Origin: Nitratireductor alexandrii
GTDB lineage: Bacteria > Pseudomonadota > Alphaproteobacteria > Rhizobiales > Rhizobiaceae
DNA length: 64,000 nucleotides
Direction: 5' to 3'
NCBI RefSeq assembly: GCF_004000215.1
Contig: NZ_RBVY01000002.1
Span: forward strand, 537,027-601,026
Shown here: positions 8,832-16,601 of the stretch, piece by piece
Numbering within the stretch: position 1 is the first letter of the stretch
How the letters are laid out: the number at the start of each line of letters is the position of its first letter
Notes under the pieces: model-generated
Database searches by the model: none
What the model was told of the DNA's origin: nothing
Seen by the model: the letters and a program-made list of their open reading frames with translations, nothing else
Position numbers and translations under genes: made by a program

Positions 8832-9659
8832 GTGAACGAACTGCCGATCGGCGATATTGTCAGCCTGGCCCTGGGGGCGGCCGCGGCCGGGGCCGCGTCG
8901 GGCCTGTTGGCCGGGCTGTTCGGCATTGGCGGCGGTGCGGTGCTGGTGCCGATCTTCTACCAGGCGCTCGGCGCGCTCGGCGTCGACGAAGCCGTGCGCA
9001 TGCATGTCGCGGTCGGCACGTCGCTCGCCATCATCGTGCCGACCGCGCTGCGCTCCTTCCAGGCCCATTTCGCGCGCGGGGCCGTCGACGTCGCGCTGTT
9101 GCGCAGTTTCGTCTTCGCCGTTCCGGCCGGCGTGGTGGTGGCGAGCCTCGTCGCCGCGTCGATCTCCAGCGCCGGCTTGCGGCTGGTGTTTGCCGCCATC
9201 GCGCTCGCCGTCGGTCTCAGGCTGCTGTTCAACCGCCCCCATTGGCGCTTGGGCGACCGGGTTCCCGAAAACCCCTGGCGGGCGCTGATCGGTTTTCTGA
9301 TCGGGCTCTCCTCGACGCTGATGGGCATTGGCGGCGGCGTCATGAACAACACCTTCATGACGCTTTACGGCCGTCCGATCCACCAGGCGGTGGCCACGTC
9401 GGCCGGCGTCGGCGTGCTGATCGCGATTCCCGGCTCGATCGGTTATGTGTGGGCCGGCTGGGGCAATCCGCTGCTTCCGGTCGGCTCGACCGGCTTCGTC
9501 AACTGGATCGCGCTGGCGCTGATCTTTCCCGTCACCATTGCCACCGCGCCGCTCGGCGTCAGGCTGTCGCACGCGCTTGAGCGGCGCCATCTGGAAATCG
9601 GCTTCGGCCTGTTCATGCTGGTGGTGGCGGCGCGCTTCGCCTGGAGCCTGCTGGGCTGA
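8832..9659 (+). CDS. TauE/SafE-family membrane exporter
   Basis: 275-aa integral membrane protein with about eight hydrophobic segments arranged as two repeats, each with the family's glycine motif: GLFGIGGGAVLVPIFY near residue 30 and LMGIGGGVMNNTF near 165. The family exports sulfite, sulfoacetate and other organosulfur anions, but substrate cannot be read from sequence. The GTG start is chosen because it follows GGAG at a seven-base spacing. The gene converges with the aspartic protease gene, four bases between stops. Confidence 0.88.
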   Translation: MNELPIGDIVSLALGAAAAGAASGLLAGLFGIGGGAVLVPIFYQALGALGVDEAVRMHVAVGTSLAIIVPTALRSFQAHFARGAVDVALLRSFVFAVPAGVVVASLVAASISSAGLRLVFAAIALAVGLRLLFNRPHWRLGDRVPENPWRALIGFLIGLSSTLMGIGGGVMNNTFMTLYGRPIHQAVATSAGVGVLIAIPGSIGYVWAGWGNPLLPVGSTGFVNWIALALIFPVTIATAPLGVRLSHALERRHLEIGFGLFMLVVAARFAWSLLG

Positions 9660-9663
9660 CGGT

Positions 9664-10359
9664 TCAGTCGCGCAGGATCATCACGTCGCCGCGCACGTCG
9701 AAGCCGGCCAGCGTTTCCAGAAAATTCATCCCGAGCAGGCTTTGCCCCAGCGCGCCGGGCGCCGCGACCAGCACCGCAAGCCCGTTGCGTTCGATCGGGC
9801 CGAGCGTGATCGTGCCGACCGAGGTCGCCGCCGCGCGCGCGACGCCGTTGGCGGTCGAGACCGGGACGCGGAAGGAAAGCGCGGCGACATCGATGCCGGC
9901 CCGGCCGGCATCCGCGGCCGTCAGCACGATCGAACTGGCCCCGGTATCGACGACGAAATGCACCGTGGCGCCGTCGACTTGGGCACGGGCGCCGAAATGG
10001 CCGTCGCCGCGCTTGTCGAGCCTCACCGCGCTGCCGCCCTCGATCGACATTGGGCTGCCGGGCACGATGCCGGCGGTTATGCGGCTGGCGACATCCTGCA
10101 GCTCGTAGCGATACTGGTAGCCGGCCACCAGCACCAGGATGATGAGGAGCCACACCGCGACGTTGCGGGCGATATCGCCGAGCTTCATGCGCGTGGCGAT
10201 GATGGAGGCGGCCAGAACGAGGCCCCACACGCCCAGATAGAGCGTGCGCGCGAACGCGTCGTCGTCGAGGCCGAACACCGTGCCGCGGTCGCCGCTGGTC
10301 ACCAGCAGGATGAGCCCGCCGCCGATAAGGGCGATGATGAGCCAGAACAGTCGCGACAC
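9664..10359 (-). CDS. Membrane-anchored retropepsin-like aspartic protease (TIGR02281 type)
   Basis: 231-aa protein with three hydrophobic segments in the first 80 residues, followed by a single retropepsin-like domain with the active-site motif FVVDTGASSIVL (catalytic Asp 138). The family is common in alphaproteobacteria and is thought to act as a membrane-bound homodimeric protease of unknown substrate. It begins three bases after the DUF1289 gene, on the same strand, so the two are probably translated from one message. Confidence 0.88.
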   Translation of the reverse strand: MSRLFWLIIALIGGGLILLVTSGDRGTVFGLDDDAFARTLYLGVWGLVLAASIIATRMKLGDIARNVAVWLLIILVLVAGYQYRYELQDVASRITAGIVPGSPMSIEGGSAVRLDKRGDGHFGARAQVDGATVHFVVDTGASSIVLTAADAGRAGIDVAALSFRVPVSTANGVARAAATSVGTITLGPIERNGLAVLVAAPGALGQSLLGMNFLETLAGFDVRGDVMILRD

Positions 10360-10362
10360 GGC

Positions 10363-10599
10363 TCAGTCCGCCGCGCCGCGCGCGCGCGCCAGGCGTGCGC
10401 GTTTGGTCTCGCGCCGCGGCTTGCGTTCGACCGTCTCCAGCCGGGCCGGCAGTTCGGCCATCACCTGGCGGCGCGCCTCGGCCGTCATCGCGATCCATTG
10501 GGCGATCTCGTCGCGCGTGCGTCCGCAGCCGAAGCAATAGCCGGTCTTGAAGTCGATAGAGCAGACCAGGATGCAGGGCGATTCGATCGCGGCCATCAA
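10363..10599 (-). CDS. DUF1289 domain small Cys-rich protein
   Basis: 78-aa protein with four cysteines spaced C9-x3-C13-x8-C22-x2-C25, followed by the W-x(n)-R segment typical of DUF1289 (Fe-S- or zinc-binding ligand set, metal not known). The C-terminal half is strongly basic (RKPRRETKRARLARAR). Start is ATG at 10599; a second ATG immediately follows. It lies directly upstream of the aspartic protease gene. Its biochemical role is unknown. Confidence 0.85.
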   Translation of the reverse strand: MMAAIESPCILVCSIDFKTGYCFGCGRTRDEIAQWIAMTAEARRQVMAELPARLETVERKPRRETKRARLARARGAAD

Positions 10600-10762
10600 A
10601 AATCCTTTCCAGTCTCACCGCAGATGGGACAGTTTTCCGGCCCGCGCAAGGGCGTTTGCGCCCGCCTTTGTCGCGGGCGCGGCCGCGATGCGGCGTTGGC
10701 GGCCATTGTTCCGCGCGCGCCATGGGGTTATGCCGGCTCCCGGATTACGATTTGAGGCTTTC

Positions 10763-11761
10763 ATGACCACCGGCTTGCCCTTCGACGATTTCCGCAACCT
10801 GCTGCGCGGCCTCGCGCGCGCCGAAGAGGGACCGGCCGATGCCGTGCGCGCGCGCCTCGACGAACTGGCGCCGGCCGGCTCTCTCGGCGCGCTGGGCGAA
10901 ATCGCTGGCTGGCTCGCGCGCGCCAGCCAGCGCATGCCGCCGGTGGTGAGCCGCCCGCAGCTTGCGCTGTTTGCCGGCACGCACGGCCTTGCCCGCCACG
11001 ACGTGTCGGCGCGCGCCCCGTCCTGGACCGCGGCCATGGTCGAGCATTGCGCGGCCGGCGGTGCGGCGATCAACCAGGCCTGCCTGGCCGACGATGTCGC
11101 GCTCAAAGTCTTCGACCTGGCGCTCGACCTGCCGACCGGCGACATAAGCCGCGACGCCGCCTTCGACGAGCGCGGCTGCGCGGCCACCATGGCGTTCGGC
11201 ATGGAGGCGGCAAGCGCGGAGACCAGCCTGCTCGTGCTTGGCGATTTCAGCGTCGGCGGGGCGGTTGCCGCCGCCTGCGTGCTGGCCGCGCTGCAGGGCG
11301 GGAGCGGTCGCGACTGGGTGCCGCTCCTGGTTCAGGCCGGCGAGGCGAGGGCGGAGCCGGCCCGGGCCGTCATCGACGCCGCCCTCGCGCATCACGCCGG
11401 CCATCTGCGCGATCCGCTCGAAGCGCTGCGCCGGCTCGGCGGTCGTGAGATCGCGGCGATCGCCGGGGCGATCGTGTCGGCGCGGGTGCAAAACATTCCC
11501 GTGATCCTCGACGGGCTCGCGGCCGTTGCCGCCGCCGCCGTGCTGCACGCGCTCAACGCCGAGGCGGTAACGCATTGCCGCCTGGCCGCGTCGGCTCCCG
11601 ATGGCCTTTTGGCCGGCGTCGTCGGGCGGCTTGCGATCGAACCGGTGCTTGCCGCCGGCAACCTTCCCGGCGGCGGCATCGCCGGCACGCTTGCCGTCGG
11701 CACGGTCAGGACGGCGGCGCTCTGCCTGTCGGGCCTGCGCCCGATGCCCGTGCCCGCCTGA
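10763..11761 (+). CDS. CobT-family protein with degenerate catalytic motifs
   Basis: 332 aa, clearly homologous along its length to nicotinate-nucleotide:dimethylbenzimidazole phosphoribosyltransferase (CobT, called CobU in alphaproteobacteria): GLPFDDFRNLLR at the start, GGAAINQ near 100, FDLALDLPTGDIS near 117, RRLGGREIAAIAGAI near 223. However, the GEMGIGNTT motif is replaced by GDFSVGGAV (160-168), and the C-terminal LGEGTGA motif, which carries the catalytic-base glutamate E317 in the Salmonella enzyme, reads LPGGGIAG (301-308). The PAGSLG region also lacks its flanking Lys and Arg. The reading frame is intact, so this may be a paralogue with a new or regulatory role rather than a working CobT. 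ATG chosen after GAGG. Confidence 0.8.
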   Translation: MTTGLPFDDFRNLLRGLARAEEGPADAVRARLDELAPAGSLGALGEIAGWLARASQRMPPVVSRPQLALFAGTHGLARHDVSARAPSWTAAMVEHCAAGGAAINQACLADDVALKVFDLALDLPTGDISRDAAFDERGCAATMAFGMEAASAETSLLVLGDFSVGGAVAAACVLAALQGGSGRDWVPLLVQAGEARAEPARAVIDAALAHHAGHLRDPLEALRRLGGREIAAIAGAIVSARVQNIPVILDGLAAVAAAAVLHALNAEAVTHCRLAASAPDGLLAGVVGRLAIEPVLAAGNLPGGGIAGTLAVGTVRTAALCLSGLRPMPVPA

Positions 11762-11765
11762 ACGC

Positions 11766-13265
11766 TCAGGCCGCGCTCGCCTTCCCGGCCCGAGGACGGG
11801 CGGCGGCGAGCGGCGCCATGACGCGAGCGGCCGGAAAGATGGCGGTCGCCTCGGTGCCCAGGCGCAGCTTGGACCGCAGCTCGAACCGCCCGCCATGGAT
11901 TTCCAGCAGGCCCTGGACGATCGGAAGCCCGAGCCCGGTGCCCTGTTCGGCGCTCTTGATGGCGATCGAGCCCTGACCGAAGGCCGACAGGACCACCGGG
12001 ATCTCCTCGGCCGGGATGCCCGGGCCGTTGTCGCGCACCGAAATATATTGTCCGCCGCCGGTGGTCCAGCCGGCACGGACCCGGATTTCGCCGCCGGTCG
12101 GCGCGAATTTGATAGCGTTCGACAACAGGTTCAAGGTGATCTGGCGTACGGCCCGTTCGTCGGCAAAGAGCGGCGGCAGCGCGGGCTCGAACTCGCGCGC
12201 GATGTGCAGGTCCTTGTTGCGCGCCTTGAGTTCGACCATGTTGCAGCAATCCTCGACCGTGTTGGCGATGTCGACCGGCTCCTCCTTCAGCTTGTAGCGT
12301 CCGGCCTCGATGCGCGAAATGTCGAGGATCTCATTGATCAGCGCCAGCAGATGGTGGCCCGAATCGTGGATGCTGCGCGCGTAGTCACGATAGGTCTCGT
12401 TCTCGAGCGGCCCCAAAACCTGTTCAGCCATCACTTCGGAAAACCCCAGTATCGCATTGAGAGGAGTCCGCAATTCATGGCTCATGGAGGCCAGAAACCG
12501 CGACTTGGCGAGATTGGCTTCCTCGGCGCGCCGGCGTGCCTCGTCGGAGATCGACTTGGCCGTCTCCAATTCCGCGATCAGCCCGTCCTTTTCGGTCCGA
12601 AACGACAGCAGCATCACCGCCGAGCGGTGCAGATGGCCGGCGATGTAGGAAAAGAACGGCAGCGAGGCGGCCAGAAGCCCGGCCATGGCGGCGTCGACCG
12701 GATTCCACAAATTGACCGCGAGCCCGATATAGGCCACCACCGGCAGGCCGAACGTGGCCAGCAGCGCGCCGCGCAGCGCATAGGCCAGGATCGCCGTGGC
12801 GGCGACGGCAAACAGCAGCACCACGCCCTTGACGGTCGCAAACTGGTCGATCTGACAGCTCTCGCAGCTCAACAGCGCGAACCAGGTCCAGCACAGTCCG
12901 GTCACGGCATGGGCGCCCAGCAGCAGAATACGCACCGACGCCACGTCGATGTCGCCCGCCTCCCTTTTGGCGATATGGGCCGCGAACAGGCCGAGCCCGG
13001 CATAGGCGACCGCCGTCAGCACCGCCCAGAACGCCACTTGCGGTCCCATCCCGGCCACGAGGCCGGCGGCGGCGACGACGCCCGCCAGCACCGGCAGCAC
13101 GGCGGCACGGCCGGTCAGCGCACCGGCATGCAGGCGCAGCATTTCCCGGTCGAAGGCGGGATTGCCGGGTTGCTGGGACAGCCGGTCGCGGGTTTCCCGC
13201 ACCGTGCGCGCAAGGTCGGCGTTGCGGTGGGCCTTGGTGCGGTCCACAATGTTCTTGTCCGCCAT
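11766..13265 (-). CDS. Membrane-bound sensor histidine kinase (PleC/DivJ-like), orphan
   Basis: About 499 aa from the ATG at 13265; upstream in-frame starts at 13286 (ATG) and 13304 (TTG) would add 7 or 13 residues. Roughly six hydrophobic segments fill residues 50-220. A helical linker leads to the HisKA domain with the phospho-accepting His in SMSHELRTPLNAILGFSEVM, then an HATPase domain with NLLSNAIKFAP, DNGPGIP and GTGLGLPIV. There is no PAS or receiver domain. The FSEVM-containing H-box is characteristic of PleC/DivJ/PdhS-like alphaproteobacterial kinases. No response regulator gene lies nearby, so partner and signal are unknown. A CESC motif near residue 134 in the membrane part could be a redox or metal site. 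Confidence 0.9.
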   Translation of the reverse strand: MADKNIVDRTKAHRNADLARTVRETRDRLSQQPGNPAFDREMLRLHAGALTGRAAVLPVLAGVVAAAGLVAGMGPQVAFWAVLTAVAYAGLGLFAAHIAKREAGDIDVASVRILLLGAHAVTGLCWTWFALLSCESCQIDQFATVKGVVLLFAVAATAILAYALRGALLATFGLPVVAYIGLAVNLWNPVDAAMAGLLAASLPFFSYIAGHLHRSAVMLLSFRTEKDGLIAELETAKSISDEARRRAEEANLAKSRFLASMSHELRTPLNAILGFSEVMAEQVLGPLENETYRDYARSIHDSGHHLLALINEILDISRIEAGRYKLKEEPVDIANTVEDCCNMVELKARNKDLHIAREFEPALPPLFADERAVRQITLNLLSNAIKFAPTGGEIRVRAGWTTGGGQYISVRDNGPGIPAEEIPVVLSAFGQGSIAIKSAEQGTGLGLPIVQGLLEIHGGRFELRSKLRLGTEATAIFPAARVMAPLAAARPRAGKASAA

Positions 13266-13355
13266 GGTGGAGCGTCTTGGCGCCATCGCAACCGGGTTTT
13301 CCAAATTTGGATCGACAGCGGAGAATTACTTCCGAATGGTTAAGAGTCCCTTCCG

Positions 13356-13976
13356 GTGACCAGATTGCTGCGCCGCCTGCCGGTGGCGAAAACCGGGCGT
13401 CGCCGCGGGACGCGGCCGCTGCGCCGGCTGTTCGACATCGCGCTGACGGTGGCGCTTTTCGCGGTTGTCGCCGTGCTTGTTGCCCGGCTGGAGGAAACCG
13501 CCACCGTCGAACGGCGCGGCCAGGCCTCGGTCGGTGACGGCGACAGCCTGACGCTTGCGGGCCGGCGCATCCGGCTTGTCGGCATCGATGCGCCCGAACT
13601 CGCCCAGTCGTGCCGGCGCGACGGCGCCGACTATGCCTGCGGGCGCGCCGCGCGCGACGCGCTGCGCGCGCTGGTTGGCCAGCACGCGGTCGTCTGCCGT
13701 GGCCACGAAACCGATCGCTTCGGCCGTCTTTTGGCGGTTTGCCACGCCGGCGACACCGAATTGAACCGCACGATGGTCGAAAAGGGCTGGGCGGTGTCCT
13801 ACGGGGATTATGGCGGGGCCGAAAGGCGGGCGCGGGCCGAATCGCGCGGCCTGTGGGCCGGGCAGTTCGAGCGTCCGCGTGCCTGGCGTGCCGTTCACGG
13901 TCGCGCGAGCGACATCGAAATCGGCCTTGCGGAGCGTCTGCGGGCTTGGGTCGCGGCGCTGTTTGGTGCAGGCTGA
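13356..13976 (+). CDS. Thermonuclease (SNase)-family protein, membrane-anchored
   Basis: 206 aa with one N-terminal hydrophobic segment (about 27-43) and a staphylococcal-nuclease fold domain: VGDGDSLTLAGRRIRLVGIDAPE near residue 58-80 and DRFGRLLAVC near 118. The YGDYGGAERRARAESRGLWAGQF stretch is typical of alphaproteobacterial SNase homologues. It is predicted to sit outside the cytoplasm on a membrane anchor. Start is GTG at 13356, divergent from the histidine kinase gene across a short AT-richer gap. Confidence 0.87.
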   Translation: MTRLLRRLPVAKTGRRRGTRPLRRLFDIALTVALFAVVAVLVARLEETATVERRGQASVGDGDSLTLAGRRIRLVGIDAPELAQSCRRDGADYACGRAARDALRALVGQHAVVCRGHETDRFGRLLAVCHAGDTELNRTMVEKGWAVSYGDYGGAERRARAESRGLWAGQFERPRAWRAVHGRASDIEIGLAERLRAWVAALFGAG

Positions 13977-14025
13977 CGCCACGATCGCATGGCGGCCGTG
14001 CGCAATTTTTGCCGGGAGGTGGAAG

Positions 14026-14637
14026 GTGAAGCTTTATGATGGCGGACGCGCGCCCAATCCGCGCCGCGTCAGGGTTTTTCTGGCCGAAAAGGGCATCGAG
14101 GTTCCATGCGTGCCCATCGACATGGGCGCGATGGGCCATCGCGACGCGGAAGTCACCCGCCGCAACCCGCTGCAGCGTCTGCCGGTATTGGAGCTCGACG
14201 ACGGCACCATCCTGACCGAGTCGATCGCGATCTGCCGCTATTTCGAGGAGCTCCATCCCGAGCCGGCGCTGTTCGGCCGTGGCGCCCTCGGCAAGGCGCA
14301 GGTGGAGATGTGGCAACGCCGCCTGGAACTGAATTTCCTCTTCACCGTCGGCCAGGCCTTTCGCCACATCCACCCGGCGATGAAGGAATGGGAAGTGCCG
14401 CAGATCGCCGAGTGGGGCGAAGTCAACAAGCCGCGCACCGTGCAATTTCTGGAAATCTTCGACCGCGAGCTTCAAGACCGCGAATTCGCCGCCGGTGACG
14501 ACTACTCCGTGGCCGACATCACCGGCATGATCGGCATCGATTTCATGAAACCGGCGCGCATCGCGCTACCCGAGGAGTTGCGCAACGTGCGGCGCTGGTA
14601 CGAGACGGTGTCCGCCCGGCCGAGCGCGCGGGCGTGA
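14026..14637 (+). CDS. Glutathione S-transferase
   Basis: 203-aa GST with an N-terminal thioredoxin-like domain (MKLYDGGRAPNPRRVRVFLAE; the ES motif in DGTILTESIAICRYFEE contacts the glutathione glutamyl part) and a helical C-terminal domain containing SVADITGMIGIDF, the conserved N-capping box motif. The GTG start follows GGGAGGTGGAAG. Substrate cannot be predicted. Its stop codon overlaps the start of the UDG-family gene (TGATG), so the two are translationally coupled. Confidence 0.92.
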   Translation: MKLYDGGRAPNPRRVRVFLAEKGIEVPCVPIDMGAMGHRDAEVTRRNPLQRLPVLELDDGTILTESIAICRYFEELHPEPALFGRGALGKAQVEMWQRRLELNFLFTVGQAFRHIHPAMKEWEVPQIAEWGEVNKPRTVQFLEIFDRELQDREFAAGDDYSVADITGMIGIDFMKPARIALPEELRNVRRWYETVSARPSARA

Positions 14638-15275
14638 TGCCGGCCGATCCGATCACCGAGCTCGACCGGCTGGCGGGCGAAATCCGCGCCTGCCGGGTCT
14701 GCCGCGACCAGCCCCAGGGGCGGCCGCTGCCGCACGAACCACGCCCGGTCGTCGTCGCCTCGTCGACGGCGCCGGTGTTGATCGCTGGGCAGGCGCCGGG
14801 GCTTCGCGTGCACGAGACCGGCATTCCGTTTAACGACCGCTCCGGCGACCGGTTGCGCGACTGGCTCGGCGTCTCGCGCGAGGCGTTTTACGATCCCTGC
14901 CTGTTTGCGATCGCGCCGATGGGGTTTTGCTTTCCCGGCTACGACGCCAAGGGCAGCGACCTGCCGCCGCGCCGGGAATGCGCGCCGGCCTGGTATGGCC
15001 GGCTGATGAAGTTGATGCCGCAGCTCGAACTGGTCGTGGCGGTCGGCCAGCACGCGCAGCGTTGGCATCTGCGCGCCGCGCGCCGGACCACGCTGACGGA
15101 AACGGTTGCCGCCTGGGCGGAGATCTTTGCCCGGCCCGGGCGCCCAAAAGTCCTGCCGCTGCCGCATCCGTCCTGGCGCAATACCGGCTGGCTCAAGCGC
15201 AATCCCTGGTTCGAGAGCGAGTTGCTGCCCGTGTTGCGGCGAGAAATCGCAACCCGCATCGGACCGATGAAATAG
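14637..15275 (+). CDS. Uracil-DNA glycosylase superfamily protein, FeS type
   Basis: 212 aa. The cysteine pattern C19-x2-C22 then C98-x16-C115 matches the 4Fe-4S ligands of family 4/5 UDGs. Motif 1 is GQAPGLRVHETGIPFNDRSG (51-70) and motif 2 is LPHPSWRNTGW near 185. Motif 1 differs from the GEAPG form usual for family 4, so substrate range (uracil or another damaged base) is uncertain. ATG at 14637 is preferred to the GTG three bases upstream because it overlaps the GST stop in TGATG. Confidence 0.82.
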   Translation: MPADPITELDRLAGEIRACRVCRDQPQGRPLPHEPRPVVVASSTAPVLIAGQAPGLRVHETGIPFNDRSGDRLRDWLGVSREAFYDPCLFAIAPMGFCFPGYDAKGSDLPPRRECAPAWYGRLMKLMPQLELVVAVGQHAQRWHLRAARRTTLTETVAAWAEIFARPGRPKVLPLPHPSWRNTGWLKRNPWFESELLPVLRREIATRIGPMK

Positions 15276-15344
15276 AACGCGCCCTGCCGATTTTCGTATT
15301 GGGGGAGAAAAAATTACTTGAACAGCGGCGCAATAGGCGTAAAT

Positions 15345-15361
15345 TCGGAAAAAATTTCCGA
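15345..15361. promoter_or_regulatory. Perfect 7-3-7 palindrome upstream of the Lrp gene
   Basis: TCGGAAA-AAA-TTTCCGA lies 12 bases before the Lrp-family start codon, in an AT-rich stretch. Lrp/AsnC proteins commonly repress their own gene through such sites, so this is a candidate autoregulatory operator. It could also be a fortuitous A/T tract. Confidence 0.5.
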
Positions 15362-15372
15362 CAGGAGCCGTC

Positions 15373-15861
15373 ATGGACCGTCTCGACAAGAAAATCCTGC
15401 GGCTGTTGCAGGAAGATTCCACCCTCGCCGTCGCCGACGTGGCCAGGAAGGTCGGCCTGTCGACCACGCCGTGCTGGCGGCGCATTCAGAAATTGGAGGA
15501 GGAGGGGGTCATCCGGCGCCGAGTGGCGATCCTCAATCCCGATAAGGTCAACACCCGGGTCAATGTCTTCATCTCGATCCGCACCAATTCGCACAGCCTG
15601 GAATGGTTGCGGCGCTTTTCCGAGGTGATCCAGGAGTTTCCCGAAGTCGTCGAGTTCTATCGCATGAGCGGAGACGTCGACTATCTGCTCCGGGTTGTGG
15701 TGCCCGACATCGCCGCCTACGACGCCTTTTACAAGAAGCTGATCGCCAAGATCGAGATCCGCGACGTGTCGTCCTCCTTCGCCATGGAGCAGATCAAGTA
15801 CACGACCCAGCTTCCGCTCGACTACATGGTGCTGGACAAGGAGAGTGCCAGCGCCGCGTGA
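15373..15861 (+). CDS. Lrp/AsnC-family transcriptional regulator
   Basis: 162 aa: N-terminal winged helix (MDRLDKKILRLLQEDSTLAV ... ARKVGLSTTPCWRRIQKLEEEGVI) and a C-terminal RAM ligand domain (EFYRMSGDVDYLLRVVVPDI). Sequence looks like the general alphaproteobacterial Lrp group, whose members sense amino acids. ATG follows ACAGGAG. Target genes are not known. The amino-acid ABC transporter lies on the other side of two genes, on the opposite strand. Confidence 0.94.
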   Translation: MDRLDKKILRLLQEDSTLAVADVARKVGLSTTPCWRRIQKLEEEGVIRRRVAILNPDKVNTRVNVFISIRTNSHSLEWLRRFSEVIQEFPEVVEFYRMSGDVDYLLRVVVPDIAAYDAFYKKLIAKIEIRDVSSSFAMEQIKYTTQLPLDYMVLDKESASAA

Positions 15862-15873
15862 GGTTTTTTGCCA

Positions 15874-16599
15874 TTATCGCGCCGGTTGCCGCGTTTTCTG
15901 CCGCAGCCGGTCCAGCGTCTTTTGTGCGCTCAGCTCGCGCAAGGCGTCCTTGCCGACCCAGCGCCTGGCGCGATCGTCCGCCGCGGCAAGGCGCTGCGCG
16001 ACGGCAAGTGCCGCCTCGTGCAGGAAAAGCGAGCGCTTGCCGGTCTGGCGCAGCGCCCAGCTCACCGCCTTTTTGACGAAATTGCGCTCGTCGTGCGCAT
16101 GGCGCTCGACCAGCTCCAGCCAGGCCAGAAAACCCGTGTCGGGCTCCTTTTTCAGGTGGACCGCCGCCCAGGCGATCATGGCAAAACCGGCGCGCCGTAC
16201 GAATTCGCGCCCGTCCTTGGCGAACTCCGGTACCAGTTCGCCGGCAAGTCCGGCCTCGACGAACAGGGCGGCGGCGTGGTCGACCACCTCCCAGGAGGTG
16301 AAATCCTTCGCCCAGTCGCGCGCCTGCGCGGCCGTGACTTTTTTCGGTTCGGCGGTGAAGCAAGCCAGAAGGCGCGCCTCGCGCCAGCCGCTTTGCCACA
16401 GTGCCAGCGCGCGCGCTTGGTCGCGACCGATCGTGCGCGCGAGCGGCCGCAGGACCGCGTTCGGAATACCGAAGGCGGTCTCGGTCGCGATCCCGAACTG
16501 TGCCATGCCGGCGCGGTTGTCGGCCGAGGCGAGCGTTTGCAGATGCGCGACGACGGCCGCGGCGTCGGAGGTTGGCGAGGGCGGCGCGGCGCCCGCCAC
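15874..16599 (-). CDS. DNA alkylation repair protein (AlkD-like HEAT protein)
   Basis: 241 aa, helical repeats of the AlkD/AlkC family (DNA alkylation repair enzyme fold): PLARTIGRDQARALALWQSGWREARLLACF, AKDFTSWEVVDHAAALF, RRAGFAMIAWAAVHLK, and an end rich in basic residues. The GTG at 16599 is chosen because it follows the stop of the dehydrogenase gene by only two bases; longer frames would overlap that gene. Enzyme action on N3- or N7-alkyl purines is known for AlkD, but catalytic activity here is inferred. Confidence 0.8.
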   Translation of the reverse strand: MAGAAPPSPTSDAAAVVAHLQTLASADNRAGMAQFGIATETAFGIPNAVLRPLARTIGRDQARALALWQSGWREARLLACFTAEPKKVTAAQARDWAKDFTSWEVVDHAAALFVEAGLAGELVPEFAKDGREFVRRAGFAMIAWAAVHLKKEPDTGFLAWLELVERHAHDERNFVKKAVSWALRQTGKRSLFLHEAALAVAQRLAAADDRARRWVGKDALRELSAQKTLDRLRQKTRQPAR

Positions 16600-16601
16600 G
16601 C

